From contig NZ_FOFL01000002.1 in the NCBI RefSeq assembly GCF_900110945.1, forward strand, positions 310,001 to 374,000: DNA of 64,000 nucleotides. The letters are read 5' to 3'. Within the stretch, counting starts at the first letter, position 1. Each line of letters starts with the position of its first letter. The DNA is from Devosia sp. YR412 (lineage in GTDB: Bacteria > Pseudomonadota > Alphaproteobacteria > Rhizobiales > Devosiaceae). Made by a program: the position numbers and the translations under genes. The notes under the pieces were generated by a model. It saw only the letters and a program-made list of their open reading frames with translations, was not told the origin of the DNA and did not search any database. Positions 40,971 to 50,251 of this stretch are shown here, piece after piece.

Positions 40971-41280
40971 GACTGTCAGTGAACTACAGGGCCGTACAAC
41001 GGCCGTCACCCTCGGGTGACGGTCGCATCCCGTTGCCTCACCAACAAAACCCAAAATCTATCCCCGCCCCCAAAACCGCCTCGCCTGCCTCCTCTCCCTT
41101 CCTGCCTTATCGTTCTCCTGCCCCCCGGCCTCACCCCGACGCCCTCCTCCGCGCCTCTCGTCTTGCAAATCACTCTCAATTGCATCTCTTGCTTTCCCAC
41201 CACTTGTGATCAGCCCGCGCTAGACTCCTGACACCAATCCATTTTAGAACAAAACAGGAACATCAAGAACCGAGCCCGCT
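40971..41280. other. Non-coding pyrimidine-rich stretch
   Basis: CCGTCACC/GGTGACGG forms a hairpin at 41003-41022. From 41040 to about 41200 the plus strand is strongly C/T-rich (CTGCCTCCTCTCCCTTCCTG). No coding sequence is supported. Confidence 0.5.
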
Positions 41281-41475
41281 ATGCCCAGCTTCACCACCGA
41301 ACTTGCCAACCGGACCACCCGCGAACTGTCCCTGACGCTTGCCGAAGCCAGCCAGATGGCCGAGGCGGGTTTCAAATTTGCCGAATTCGAACCCGAATAT
41401 GGCCGCTACCGCCTGAGCCGGCCCTATGAACTGGTGATCATCCGCGACAGCAATTCCCTCACCATCCGCCAATAG
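41281..41475 (+). CDS. 64-residue unknown protein
   Basis: Starts MPSFTTELANRTTRELSLTL and ends YELVIIRDSNSLTIRQ. Composition and third-position GC look coding, and the protein reads as a compact alpha/beta unit, but the Shine-Dalgarno is weak and no family is recognised. It may be cotranscribed with the next small gene 72 bases downstream. Confidence 0.55.
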   Translation: MPSFTTELANRTTRELSLTLAEASQMAEAGFKFAEFEPEYGRYRLSRPYELVIIRDSNSLTIRQ

Positions 41476-41547
41476 CGCCGGCTGTCCTGCTTATCCACAG
41501 ACCGCCCAGCGCTGTTAGTCTTGCCGGTTTCACATCGGAGACGCCGC

Positions 41548-41907
41548 ATGACCAAACCGCACCTCAGCCAACGCGCTATCGTGGCCTATAACCGTCTGTC
41601 GCTCGAAGTCGCCGCGCTGAACTATCTCACCCGGATCGCCAAGCCGGCCGGCACGCTGGGCCTGGAGGGCCGGATCGCCCTCGACCGCACGCTCAAACTG
41701 GCTTTTCGCCTCTATCGTCGTGAGCCGGGGCTGCCGTTTAGCGGCCGGATCGATACCAGCGCACCGCTGACCAATGCCGACCTGGTCCTGCTGGTCGCCC
41801 GGCTGACGACTTGCTGCACCGCCTTCGAGGAGCGCTATGCCCACCTCAAGGAGGACGGCGGCGGCGTCAGTTTATCCAGCAAGGCCATGTCGATAGGGAG
41901 CACCTGA
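41548..41907 (+). CDS. 119-residue unknown helical protein
   Basis: Starts MTKPHLSQRAIVAYNRLSLE. It is predominantly helical (AALNYLTRIAKPAG; RTLKLAFRLYRR; LTNADLVLLVARLTTCCTAF) with a low-complexity serine end. GGAG seven bases before the ATG at 41548 supports the start, and codon use agrees with the genome. No family recognised and no signal peptide. Confidence 0.7.
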   Translation: MTKPHLSQRAIVAYNRLSLEVAALNYLTRIAKPAGTLGLEGRIALDRTLKLAFRLYRREPGLPFSGRIDTSAPLTNADLVLLVARLTTCCTAFEERYAHLKEDGGGVSLSSKAMSIGST

Positions 41908-42104
41908 CCGGGGCGCTGCGAAAATCTATCCACCTCCCCCTGGCCGCATGGCATCATCAGCCCACCTCGCCAGTCACCGGTTCCGACGCAGGACCGGGCG
42001 GGGTGACCGTGGGATGGGGGCGCCTGTCCAGTGGGGTTGGAAACTCGGCAGCCGGACCTGCAAGAATGGTACCGCCTGAACCGGACCCTGTGCAAAAGCG
42101 GATC

Positions 42105-42164
42105 GTGACGGGCGGCCTTTGGCTCCCCTAGACTAAACTGGTCGAGTCAAAGGCCGCCCGTTAC
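42105..42164. other. Strong 21-pair hairpin in a 351-base gap
   Basis: Arms at 42105-42125 and 42144-42164 pair at 19 of 21 positions around an 18-base loop; the core is CGGGCGGCCTTTG/CAAAGGCCGCCCG. No T-run follows, and it lies 95 bases before the SH3 gene. Nothing else is recognisable in 41908-42258. Confidence 0.7.
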
Positions 42165-42258
42165 CGTGAACCCGCAGGTCGGCAGACCGTGCGGCGTCTC
42201 GTGACGCCTTGAAACCGCCCGCCGGCTGGCGCATTGCAGGGGGAACGGAGTTTTCCCC

Positions 42259-42612
42259 ATGCGCCGCGCCCTCATTCTCGCCGCCCTCTGCCTTGCCACC
42301 ACGCCCGCTTTGGCGCTGACCATCACCGCCCGCGTCTCGGGCGGTAACATCGCCATTCACGCCGGCCCGCATGAGAGCACCGCCATTGTCGGTCGCGTCG
42401 CCGATGGCACGGAAATCCCGATCGACGAATGCACCCAGGTCGATAGCGACAGCCGTTTCGGCAGTTTCGGCGATGCCGGCTATGGCCTGCGCGGCCGCAA
42501 CGCCACCCAATGGTGCCGCATCCCCGACGTGGGCTGGGTGCGCCGCGACGAGATCGTCGGCCGCGGCCTCGTCAACGTCACGCCACCGGACTTTGCGGGG
42601 CCTGGGTGGTAA
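42259..42612 (+). CDS. Secreted SH3-domain protein
   Basis: A 117-residue exported protein: signal peptide to about residue 19 (LILAALCLATTPALA), then an SH3b-like domain (ITARVSGGNIAIHAGPHEST with the AGP turn, GTEIPIDECTQ, RNATQWCRIPDVGWVRRDEI). A paired cysteine is present. GGAG precedes the ATG. Third of four SH3b proteins in the window; likely envelope-associated. Followed by an R2 repeat. Confidence 0.82.
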   Translation: MRRALILAALCLATTPALALTITARVSGGNIAIHAGPHESTAIVGRVADGTEIPIDECTQVDSDSRFGSFGDAGYGLRGRNATQWCRIPDVGWVRRDEIVGRGLVNVTPPDFAGPGW

Positions 42613-42692
42613 GCGACCCGTAGGGGCAAATCGCTCCGCTGGAGCGATTGAGTGAACCAGGCCATGAGGGCTACGCCCGAATGGCGCGGGAC
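42613..42692. repeat. Repeat R2 copy
   Basis: AAATCGCTCC (42628-42637), GCT, GGAGCGATTG (42641-42650), then GGCCATGAGGGCTACGCCCG, matching the R2 inserted in R1 at 18205. Confidence 0.75.
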
Positions 42693-42845
42693 GGGGCATC
42701 TGCCCATTTCCTGACCACCACTTTTCCACAGCCGCCAAAATACGCATTCCTGCCTGCACTGCGCTTGCCAAGCTCCAATCCATTTGTCAGACATATGGCA
42801 TCGGCCGATTTCTGAGGGGAAATGGCTCGCATTGGAGGGAATGCA

Positions 42846-44450
42846 ATGAACGCACTGCTGAAAATCGCCGGGGCACTGGCTGTCGCCACGGCGCTGACAC
42901 TGCCGGCACTGGCGCAGACCACCGTGGTGGCGCCCGGACAATCGACGTCCGGCACCTATATGGACTATATGAAGACGGTCTATGACCGCGCCACTTTCGC
43001 CGAATTGCTACAGGTGCCGATCGCCACTTTCGACAAGGAATTCGAGCTGACGCCGATGGCGGCCGAAAGCTGGAGCCAGTCCGAGGACGGCCTCACTTGG
43101 ACCTTCAAGCTGCGCCCGGGCCTCGTCTGGTCCGACGGCGAACCGCTCACCGCCGAAGACTATGTCTTCGCCCTGCAGCGCGCCGCGACTTCCGGCTATG
43201 ACTTTGCCTGGTACTGGGATTTCGCCGGCGGCATCAAGGGCTGGAAGGAAGTCACCGAAGGCACTGCCGACGTTTCCACCCTCGGCCTCAAGGCCGTCGA
43301 CGACCTGACCATCGAAGTCACCACCGTCGCACCCAAACCCTATCTGCCCTCGGTCACCAGCCTCTGGTACCCGGTGCCCAAGCACAAGGTCGACGAACTC
43401 GGCGATGACTGGGCCGTCAATGTCGACTCCATCGTCTCCTCGGGCCCGTTCCAGATCGAGAGCTGGGAAAAGTCCAACAACTCCGTCGTCTTCACCAAGT
43501 CGGAAACTTATACCGGCCCCTGGCAGGCCCAGATCGACCGCCTCGAGGTCGACCCAACCCTCGGCGCACCTGAAGTCGGCCTGCCCGCCTTCCTCGCCGG
43601 CGATGCCGACTATTCCTTCCTCAACACCGGCCAGGTGCCGGTCGCCAGCCAGCGTTATCCGGACGGCATCCGCAAGAACGCCGTCTTTGCCACCTCCTAC
43701 ATTTCCTACGATCTCGACTCCGAGCCGTTCAACGACGTCAACGTCCGCCGCGCCTTCTACTATGCGGTCGACCGCGCCGAGCTGACGTCCACCGTTCTCA
43801 AGGACATCGCCATCCCGGCCGGCTCGATCCTGCCCCCAGGCTACCCCGGCTACAATGCCGATATCGCCGCCGAGGCCGTGTTCGATCCTGAAAAGGCCAA
43901 GCAGTTCATGGTGGATGCCGGCTTCCCGAATGGCGAAGGCTTCCCGGAAATCGAGATCTGGTACCGCGAAGAGGGTGGCTATAACGGCGCCATCATCCCG
44001 GCCATGGCGCAGTATCTCCAGGCCGAATTCAAGGAAGTCCTGGGCGTCACCATGAACATCCGCGTCCTGCCGGGCGCCGAATGGATGGATGGCCTGCGCA
44101 ACAAAACCAACAACATCTTCATCGCGCCGTACGAATACGACTATCTCGATCCGTCGAACTTCTATGGCATCTTCTATAATGGCGGTCGTCACGGCTATCA
44201 TATCCCCGAATATGATGCCCTGGTCGCCAAGGCCGATAGCGAAAGCGATTGGGACACCCGCTTCACGCTCTATGGCGAAGCCGAGCAGATCATGATCGAT
44301 CAGGGCCTGATCGTGCCGCTGGTTCATCCGGTCACTATTGCCGTCATCTCCGACGAGCTCGGTGGCGACGCGGCGCAGCCCAATGCCCTGGGCTTCACCC
44401 CGCTCGACCGCCTCGGCCATTATTTCTTCACGCACCTAACCAAGCAGTAG
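42846..44450 (+). CDS. Peptide ABC transporter substrate-binding protein (OppA/DppA family)
   Basis: A 534-residue periplasmic binding protein of family 5. Signal peptide to about residue 23 (TALTLPALAQ), then the OppA-type core: DRATFAELLQVPIATFDKEF, PMAAESWSQSEDGLTWTFKL with RPGLVWSDGEPLTAEDYVFA, and later NDVNVRRAFYYAVDR. It captures oligo- or dipeptides for the ATPase and permeases encoded just downstream. GGAGGG six bases before the ATG at 42846 sets the start (an in-frame ATG lies eight codons earlier, without spacing). The hairpin after its stop probably raises its level over the rest of the operon. Confidence 0.95.
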   Translation: MNALLKIAGALAVATALTLPALAQTTVVAPGQSTSGTYMDYMKTVYDRATFAELLQVPIATFDKEFELTPMAAESWSQSEDGLTWTFKLRPGLVWSDGEPLTAEDYVFALQRAATSGYDFAWYWDFAGGIKGWKEVTEGTADVSTLGLKAVDDLTIEVTTVAPKPYLPSVTSLWYPVPKHKVDELGDDWAVNVDSIVSSGPFQIESWEKSNNSVVFTKSETYTGPWQAQIDRLEVDPTLGAPEVGLPAFLAGDADYSFLNTGQVPVASQRYPDGIRKNAVFATSYISYDLDSEPFNDVNVRRAFYYAVDRAELTSTVLKDIAIPAGSILPPGYPGYNADIAAEAVFDPEKAKQFMVDAGFPNGEGFPEIEIWYREEGGYNGAIIPAMAQYLQAEFKEVLGVTMNIRVLPGAEWMDGLRNKTNNIFIAPYEYDYLDPSNFYGIFYNGGRHGYHIPEYDALVAKADSESDWDTRFTLYGEAEQIMIDQGLIVPLVHPVTIAVISDELGGDAAQPNALGFTPLDRLGHYFFTHLTKQ

Positions 44451-44462
44451 TCCAAGCATTCT

Positions 44463-44487
44463 ACTCCCCGGCGTCACGCCGGGGAGT
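44463..44487 (+). terminator. Intra-operon hairpin
   Basis: ACTCCCCGGCG, TCA, CGCCGGGGAGT, then ATTCTTGTTT. It sits 13 bases after the binding-protein stop and 28 before the ATPase start, as in many ABC operons where it protects the upstream message. Confidence 0.7.
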
Positions 44488-44514
44488 ATTCTTGTTTCCC
44501 AACCCGGGTTGCCC

Positions 44515-46269
44515 ATGCCGCTTGTCGAAATCCAAGATCTCAAGGTCAGCTTCAGCCAATATGGCGGCGAGATCCACGCGGTGCGCGGCATCAGCTTTTC
44601 GGTCAATGAAGGCGAGAGCCTCGGCATCGTCGGCGAAAGCGGCTCCGGCAAATCCGTCTCCTGCAGCGCCCTGCTCCGCCTGCTGCCGGCTACGGCCAAG
44701 GTCAGCGCCAAGTCCATCACGCTCGACGGCGTCGATGTTCTGAAGGCCAACAAGGAAGACCTGGCCCGCCTGCGCGGTCGCTCCGCTGCGATGATTTTCC
44801 AGGACCCGATGACTGCCTTCGATCCGGTCTTCACCATCGGCCACCAGATCGCCGAAACCATCCAGTCGCACCGTAAGGTATCCAAGCGCGAGGCCCTCGC
44901 CGAAGCCGAACAGCTGCTGCTGCGCGTCGAGATCAAGAACGCCAAGGACATTCTCACCTATTATCCGCACCAGCTGTCCGGGGGCATGCTGCAGCGCGCC
45001 ATGATCGCCATGGCCCTGTCCTGCCGTCCGAAAGTGCTGATCGCCGACGAGCCGACCACCGCGCTCGACGTCACCATCCAGGCGCAGATCCTGCAGTTGA
45101 TCAAGAAGGTGCAGGCCGAGTTCGGCATGGCGCTGATCATGATCACCCACGACCTCGGCGTCATCGCCGAAACCGTCGATCGCGTGCTGGTCATGTATAA
45201 TGGCGAGGTGATGGAACAGGGCCCGGTGCAGCAGATCTTCGATGCACCGCAGCACGCCTATACTAGGACCCTACTCGCGAGCCTCCAAACAACATTCGAA
45301 CCGAGCCGCGGTGACGGCTCCGCTGCTCCGGCCCTTGAATTGCGCGGCCTCGCCAAGGCCTATCGCATCAAGCGCCGCTCCGGCTTTTTCACCAGCTATG
45401 GCGATTTCCACGCCGTCCGTCCGGTCGACATCACCCTGCCGCGCAATTCCATTGTCGGTCTCGTCGGCGAAAGCGGCTCGGGCAAGACCACCACCGGCAT
45501 GATGGCTATGCGCCTCACCGAGCCCAGCTCCGGCCAGATCCTGGTCGACGGCGTTGATATCACCAGCCTGACTCCCGACCAGCTCAAATCGCATCGCCGC
45601 AGCATGCAGATCGTCTTCCAGGACAGCTATTCGGCCCTCGACCCGATGATGACGCTGACTCAGATCATCGCCGAACCGCTGCATATCCATGGCATCGGCA
45701 CCACGCGGGAACAGACAGAAAAGGCCCTCGGCTGGCTCGAGCGTGTCGGCCTGCCGCGCTCTTTCGGCAATCGCTATGCCCACGAACTCTCCGGCGGACA
45801 ACGCCAGCGCGTCGCCATTGCCCGCGCCTTGATCCTGGGTCCAAAAGTCCTCGTCGCCGACGAGCCGACCTCGGCACTCGACGTCACCGTCAAGGCCCAG
45901 ATCATCGGGCTTCTAAAAGAGCTGCAGGCCGAAATGGGCCTCTCCATCCTCTTCATCAGCCACGACCTGTCGACGGTAAAATCGCTGACCGACTCTGTGG
46001 TCGTCATGTATCGCGGCCGCGTCGTCGAACAGGCACCGACCTCCGCCATCTTCGCCGATCCGCAGCATCCCTATACCCGCGCCCTGCTCGACGCGATCCC
46101 GGCCAGCAATCCCCGCGACAAGCGAGAGCGCACCTTCCTCGCCGCCGCCGATCTCGAAGCGCAAACCCCGCGCTACACCGTGATCCAGACCGGCCTCGCC
46201 CCCAATGCCACCCCGCAACTGGTGACCATCGCCCCCAACCATCGCGTCGAAGCGATCGTGACCACATGA
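44515..46269 (+). CDS. Fused dipeptide/oligopeptide ABC transporter ATPase (DppD-DppF type)
   Basis: A 584-residue protein with two complete ATPase domains. First: Walker A GESGSGKS near residue 41, signature [15 protein letters not shown], Walker [16 protein letters not shown]. Second: [11 protein letters not shown] near 320, signature [15 protein letters not shown], Walker [16 protein letters not shown]. Each half ends in the Opp/Dpp C-terminal region with the [11 protein letters not shown] motif. Drives import by the two permeases downstream. Start ATG at 44515 (an in-frame TTG two codons earlier has no better Shine-Dalgarno). Confidence 0.95.
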   Translation: MPLVEIQDLKVSFSQYGGEIHAVRGISFSVNEGESLGIVGESGSGKSVSCSALLRLLPATAKVSAKSITLDGVDVLKANKEDLARLRGRSAAMIFQDPMTAFDPVFTIGHQIAETIQSHRKVSKREALAEAEQLLLRVEIKNAKDILTYYPHQLSGGMLQRAMIAMALSCRPKVLIADEPTTALDVTIQAQILQLIKKVQAEFGMALIMITHDLGVIAETVDRVLVMYNGEVMEQGPVQQIFDAPQHAYTRTLLASLQTTFEPSRGDGSAAPALELRGLAKAYRIKRRSGFFTSYGDFHAVRPVDITLPRNSIVGLVGESGSGKTTTGMMAMRLTEPSSGQILVDGVDITSLTPDQLKSHRRSMQIVFQDSYSALDPMMTLTQIIAEPLHIHGIGTTREQTEKALGWLERVGLPRSFGNRYAHELSGGQRQRVAIARALILGPKVLVADEPTSALDVTVKAQIIGLLKELQAEMGLSILFISHDLSTVKSLTDSVVVMYRGRVVEQAPTSAIFADPQHPYTRALLDAIPASNPRDKRERTFLAAADLEAQTPRYTVIQTGLAPNATPQLVTIAPNHRVEAIVTT

Positions 46270-46279
46270 GGAGGCCAGC

Positions 46280-47209
46280 ATGATCTTCTACATCCTCCGC
46301 CGCCTCGTCTCCGTCGCAGTCACCTTCATCGTGGTGTCGCTGATCATCTTCTTCATGATGCATGCCATCCCCGGCGGCCCCTTCGACGCCAATGACATGC
46401 CGGTCTCGGCCGCCGTCCGCGAAAAACTGATGGCTAATCTTGGCCTCGATCAGCCGCTCTGGGTGCAATACACGCGCTACATGTGGGGCGTGCTGCATTT
46501 CGATTTCGGCGTGCCCTACCAGAGCCCCGGCGAAACCGTCACCCAGCTGCTCTCCCGCGCCTGGGTGCCCAGCCTCGTGCTCGGCGGCCTCGGCGTGCTG
46601 ATTGGCGCCCCGCTCGGCATCCTGCTCGGCATGGCCGCGGCCCTCAATCGCAACACCTGGATCGATTACCTCGCCTCGACCCTGGCAACGCTGGGCCTCA
46701 CCATTCCGGTCTTCGTCACTTCGATGCTGCTGATCCTGGTGTTTGCCGTCTGGCTCAACTGGCTCCCCGCCAGCGGCTGGGGCAAGCCCGAGCGCTGGAT
46801 CCTGCCGATCACCGCCTATGCGCTGATCCCGCTTGCCACCTATGCCCGCTACACCCGCTCGGCTATGCTCGACACGCTTAACCGCCCCTTCGTCACCGTG
46901 CTGCGCGCCAAGGGCCTTTCCGAGCGTCGCATCGTCTTCCAGCATGTGCTGCGCAATTCGGCCATTCCGCTGGTCACCGTCTTCCTGCCCATGTTCATCG
47001 GCACCGCCACCGGCTCGATCTTCGTCGAGGCCATGTTCCGTGTGCCGGGCCTCGGCGCCTATTTCGTCTCCTCCATCGAGGGCCGCGATTATCCGCTCGA
47101 AATGGCGCTGATGCTGATGATCACCTTCATGTACTGCATCGCCTATCTGCTCAGCGACATTGTCTACGCCCTGATCAATCCCCGCATCCGCGTGGGAGGT
47201 ACGCCATGA
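46280..47209 (+). CDS. Peptide ABC permease, DppB-like
   Basis: A 309-residue inner-membrane permease with six helices. The N-terminal FYILRRLVSVAVTFIVVSLI and GGPFD loop, and the EAA motif region (TVLRAKGLSERRIVFQHVLR) that contacts the ATPase, are typical of DppB/OppB. GAGGAGG lies nine bases upstream. It overlaps the next permease by four bases (ATGA). Confidence 0.95.
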   Translation: MIFYILRRLVSVAVTFIVVSLIIFFMMHAIPGGPFDANDMPVSAAVREKLMANLGLDQPLWVQYTRYMWGVLHFDFGVPYQSPGETVTQLLSRAWVPSLVLGGLGVLIGAPLGILLGMAAALNRNTWIDYLASTLATLGLTIPVFVTSMLLILVFAVWLNWLPASGWGKPERWILPITAYALIPLATYARYTRSAMLDTLNRPFVTVLRAKGLSERRIVFQHVLRNSAIPLVTVFLPMFIGTATGSIFVEAMFRVPGLGAYFVSSIEGRDYPLEMALMLMITFMYCIAYLLSDIVYALINPRIRVGGTP

Positions 47210-48096
47210 CCGTCGAACTCGCGCCCGTCGCCCCACCGGCCCACCGTCAGCGCAATCCGCTGTGGTTTGCCTGGCAGCGCTTCATCGGCAACAAGGCCGC
47301 CATTGTCGCCGGCGGAATACTCCTCCTGCTGATCCTGATGGCAATCTTTGCGCCACTGATCACCCCGGCCAATCCCGATGCCCAGAGCTTCCTCGCCGAA
47401 GCCCTGGCCTTCCCCTCGGCACAGCACTGGTTCGGCGTCGACAATCTCGGCCGCGATTTCTACACCCGCGTCGTCTATGGCGCCCGCGTCTCGCTGACCA
47501 TCGGCTTCACCGCCGCGCTATTCTCCGTGCTGATCGGCATTCCGCTCGGCGCCCTCGCCGGCTATTTCGGCGGCAAAACCGACTGGTTCATCATGCGCGT
47601 CATCGAGCTCTTCTCGGTGGTGCCACCCCTGCTGGCCGCCATGTTGCTCGGCGCCCTCACCCGCGGCGGCTATTTCACCATCCTGCTCATCGCGGCTCTC
47701 TTCGGCTGGGTCCAGGTTTGCCTCTTGGTCCGTGCCCAGGTGAAAGCCCTGCGCGAAAAAGAATTCGTCCGCGCGGCTCAGGCCCTTGGTGCCTCGCCCT
47801 GGTACATCATCCGCCGCCACCTCATCCCCAATTCGATCTCCTCGATCATCGTCGGCTTCGTCCTCGCCATTCCCCTGGCCATGATGCTCGAAGCCAGCCT
47901 CAGCTTCCTCGGCATCGGCGTTCCGCCACCGACGCCCACCTGGGGCCAGATGATCAACGAGGGCATCGACTTCATGTTCTTCTATTGGCATCTCGCCGTC
48001 TTCCCCACCGCCGCCCTCGCCATAACCGTTTTGGCGACTACGCTGTTCGGCGACGGCTTGCGTGATGCCCTCGACCCGACCCTGAAAGGCCGCTGA
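47206..48096 (+). CDS. Peptide ABC permease, DppC-like
   Basis: A 296-residue partner permease: an N-terminal helix (KAAIVAGGILLLLILMAIFA), the HWFGVDNLGRDFYTRVVYGA signature of DppC/OppC, and the EAA loop (RAAQALGASPWYIIRRHLIP). Completes an OppBC-type pore with the previous gene, with which it overlaps by four bases. The aminotransferase gene begins one base after its stop. Confidence 0.95.
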   Translation: MTVELAPVAPPAHRQRNPLWFAWQRFIGNKAAIVAGGILLLLILMAIFAPLITPANPDAQSFLAEALAFPSAQHWFGVDNLGRDFYTRVVYGARVSLTIGFTAALFSVLIGIPLGALAGYFGGKTDWFIMRVIELFSVVPPLLAAMLLGALTRGGYFTILLIAALFGWVQVCLLVRAQVKALREKEFVRAAQALGASPWYIIRRHLIPNSISSIIVGFVLAIPLAMMLEASLSFLGIGVPPPTPTWGQMINEGIDFMFFYWHLAVFPTAALAITVLATTLFGDGLRDALDPTLKGR

Positions 48097-48097
48097 C

Positions 48098-49300
48098 GTG
48101 TCCGAAAATCTTGCCCGGCAATTCCTCATTCGCGAGGATGTCGTCTTCCTCAACCACGGTTCCTTCGGCGCCTGCCCGCGCCCGGTGTTCCAGGCCTACC
48201 AGAACTGGCAGCTCGAGCTCGAAGGCCAGCCGGTGGAATTCCTCGGCCGCCGCCTGACCGATCTGTTGCGCGCGCCGCGCATTGCGCTGGCTGGGGAGCT
48301 GGGCACCTCGCCCGACGATATCGTCGGCCTGACCAATGCCACCACCGGCCTCAACATCGTCGCCCAGTCGCTCAACCTCCAGCCCGGCGACCAGATCCTC
48401 ACCACCGACCACGAATATTCGGCGCTGGAAAAAACCTGGGCCTATGTCTGTCGCAAGACCGGCGCCGAGATCGTCGTGGTAAAGGTGCCCATGCCGCTGC
48501 TGACCGAGCAGCAGTTCACCGACACCGTGATCGCAGGCATGACCGACCGCACCAAGGTTCTCTTCCTCAGCCATATCACCTCCCCCACCGCCCTGCTCTT
48601 CCCCATCGAACGATCGATCGCCGAAGCCCGCAAGCGCGGCATCTGGTCTGTCATCGACGGCGCTCATACCCCCGGCCATATCAAGCTCGACCTCGACGCC
48701 CTCGGCGCCGATTTCTATTCCGGCAATTGCCACAAGTGGATGATGTCGCCCAAGGGTTCGGCTTTCCTCCATGCCCGCCCCGAAGTGCAGGGCCTGCTCG
48801 ACCCGCTGGTCATCAGCCATGGCTGGACCAAGGACTCGAAAGAGCCCGGCGCCAAGGGCGCCTTCGGCAATTCGCCCTTCATCGACGAAATCGAAATCCA
48901 GGGCACCCGCGACCCCGCCCCCTGGCTGACCGTCACCGCCGCCATCGACTATCGCCGCGACAATGACTGGACCGCCGTCCAGACGCATTGCCAGGCCCTG
49001 GCGCAGGACACCGCCCGTCGTCTCGGTGAACTCACCGGTCTCGCCCCGCTCAGCGCGCCGGAGTTCTGTGCCCCGCAAATGGTCGCCATGCCAATCCCCG
49101 ACTGCGACGTCGACCAGCTCAAGCTCGACCTCTACGACAAATATGCCATCGAAATCCCGGTCTTCAAATGGCAGGACACCTGCATCTGCCGCCTGTCGGT
49201 GCAGGGCTATAATTCCAAGCCGCAGATGGACCTGCTGATCGAGGCGCTGACCGACCTGCTCAGCCTAAAGGCCCAACCGCGAAAATCATCGCAAGGCTGA
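48098..49300 (+). CDS. Class V aminotransferase, isopenicillin-N-epimerase-like
   Basis: A 400-residue PLP enzyme. NHGSFGACPRPVFQAYQNWQ near the N-terminus, TTDHEYSALEKTWAYV, VIDGAHTPGHIKLDLDALGA and the Schiff-base lysine in SGNCHKWMMSPKGSAFL are the hallmarks of the isopenicillin-N-epimerase-like branch, which covers epimerases, lyases and desulfurases. The start is GTG, one base after the permease stop, so it is surely cotranscribed with the transporter. This suggests it acts on the imported compound, probably an amino-acid or peptide derivative. Confidence 0.9.
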   Translation: MSENLARQFLIREDVVFLNHGSFGACPRPVFQAYQNWQLELEGQPVEFLGRRLTDLLRAPRIALAGELGTSPDDIVGLTNATTGLNIVAQSLNLQPGDQILTTDHEYSALEKTWAYVCRKTGAEIVVVKVPMPLLTEQQFTDTVIAGMTDRTKVLFLSHITSPTALLFPIERSIAEARKRGIWSVIDGAHTPGHIKLDLDALGADFYSGNCHKWMMSPKGSAFLHARPEVQGLLDPLVISHGWTKDSKEPGAKGAFGNSPFIDEIEIQGTRDPAPWLTVTAAIDYRRDNDWTAVQTHCQALAQDTARRLGELTGLAPLSAPEFCAPQMVAMPIPDCDVDQLKLDLYDKYAIEIPVFKWQDTCICRLSVQGYNSKPQMDLLIEALTDLLSLKAQPRKSSQG

Positions 49301-49358
49301 CAAATCCTCCGAACTGTGTTGTTGCTGGAACTGTTGAGGCCGCCGAGAGGAAACACGC

Positions 49359-50084
49359 GTGACACAAGGGGCATTGAGCTATCTCGAGCCGCTCGAAAGC
49401 CGCACCCGCGGGGTGGCGGTGCTTGATGCTCTGGCCAGCATGGTCGAGCGCTCCGGCCTCAAGATCGGCGATCGCCTGCCGCCTGAAGTCTCGCTGGCGG
49501 CGACGCTCGGCGTTGGCCGCTCCACCATTCGCGAAGCGCTCAACCGCTGGGAAGGCCTCGGCATCATCCGCCGCCGCCGCGGCGACGGCACCTATCTCTC
49601 GGCCCGGGTGCAGACCTCGCGCGGCCTCGTCCCCACGATGGTCCGCCTCGAAGGCGAAGCCCTGCTCCGTCTGATGGAAATCCGCCGCACGCTCGAAAAT
49701 GACGTGGTCCGCAAGGCGACGCTGGCCGCGACGACCAAGCAGCGTCTGGAGATCGCTCAGCTCTGCGACGTGCTGCTCAATGATGTCGACGCCGGCCGCC
49801 CCTGGCGCAAGGCCGACCACGCCTTCCATGGCGCCATCTACGACGCCTCGGGCAATCCCATGTATGGCCAGCTGCTGCGCAATCTCGACCATGCGCTGGA
49901 ACGCTCGGGCACCTCGCCCTTCAATGCCGACGCCTTCGGCCTCGGCTCCTTCCCCATGCACCGCGACCTCGCCAACGCCATCCTGGCCAGCGATGCGCCA
50001 GCCGCGGTCGCGGCGATCAACGCCATCCTCGATGCGGTGGAAGTGGAAGTCAAAGCTATCATCGAAGGCGGCCGGGCGACCTAA
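49359..50084 (+). CDS. GntR-family regulator (FCD domain)
   Basis: A 241-residue regulator with an N-terminal winged helix (RLPPEVSLAATLGVGRSTIR, EALNRWEGLGIIRRRRGDGT) and a C-terminal all-helical FCD-type domain (RLMEIRRTLENDVVRKATLA; ADHAFHGAIYDASGNPMYGQ; HRDLANAILASDAPAAV) with conserved Asp/His residues that often bind a metal and a carboxylate. GTG start with AGAGGA nine bases upstream. Placed 58 bases after the transporter operon in the same direction, it probably controls it. Confidence 0.92.
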   Translation: MTQGALSYLEPLESRTRGVAVLDALASMVERSGLKIGDRLPPEVSLAATLGVGRSTIREALNRWEGLGIIRRRRGDGTYLSARVQTSRGLVPTMVRLEGEALLRLMEIRRTLENDVVRKATLAATTKQRLEIAQLCDVLLNDVDAGRPWRKADHAFHGAIYDASGNPMYGQLLRNLDHALERSGTSPFNADAFGLGSFPMHRDLANAILASDAPAAVAAINAILDAVEVEVKAIIEGGRAT

Positions 50085-50111
50085 AACTTTAGCGGCCCAG
50101 TAAGGCACCCT

Positions 50112-50251
50112 GACCGGTCGATATTCAGCTCAGGCTGAGCCGAAAATGCCAGTTTTCGAGAAGCGGAGCGGAGCGTACGTTCTGTACGTGAGCACCGGAA
50201 GCGCAGAAAACTGGTATTTGCAGGCCAGCATCAGCTGAATTGCGACTGGTC
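50112..50251. repeat. Nested 140-base inverted repeat between gntR and hemH
   Basis: Outer arms 50112-50131 and 50232-50251 match at 16 of 20 positions (core ATTCAGCT/AGCTGAAT); inner arms AATGCCAGTTTTC (50145-50157) and GAAAACTGGTATT (50206-50218) match at 12 of 13. The right outer arm runs into the hemH stop codon. Both flanking genes converge on it. Confidence 0.7.

Noticed and set aside
41040..41200. Another anti-SD small RNA in the pyrimidine-rich stretch
   Set aside because: CCTCC strings occur, but there is no hairpin presentation, promoter or terminator around them.
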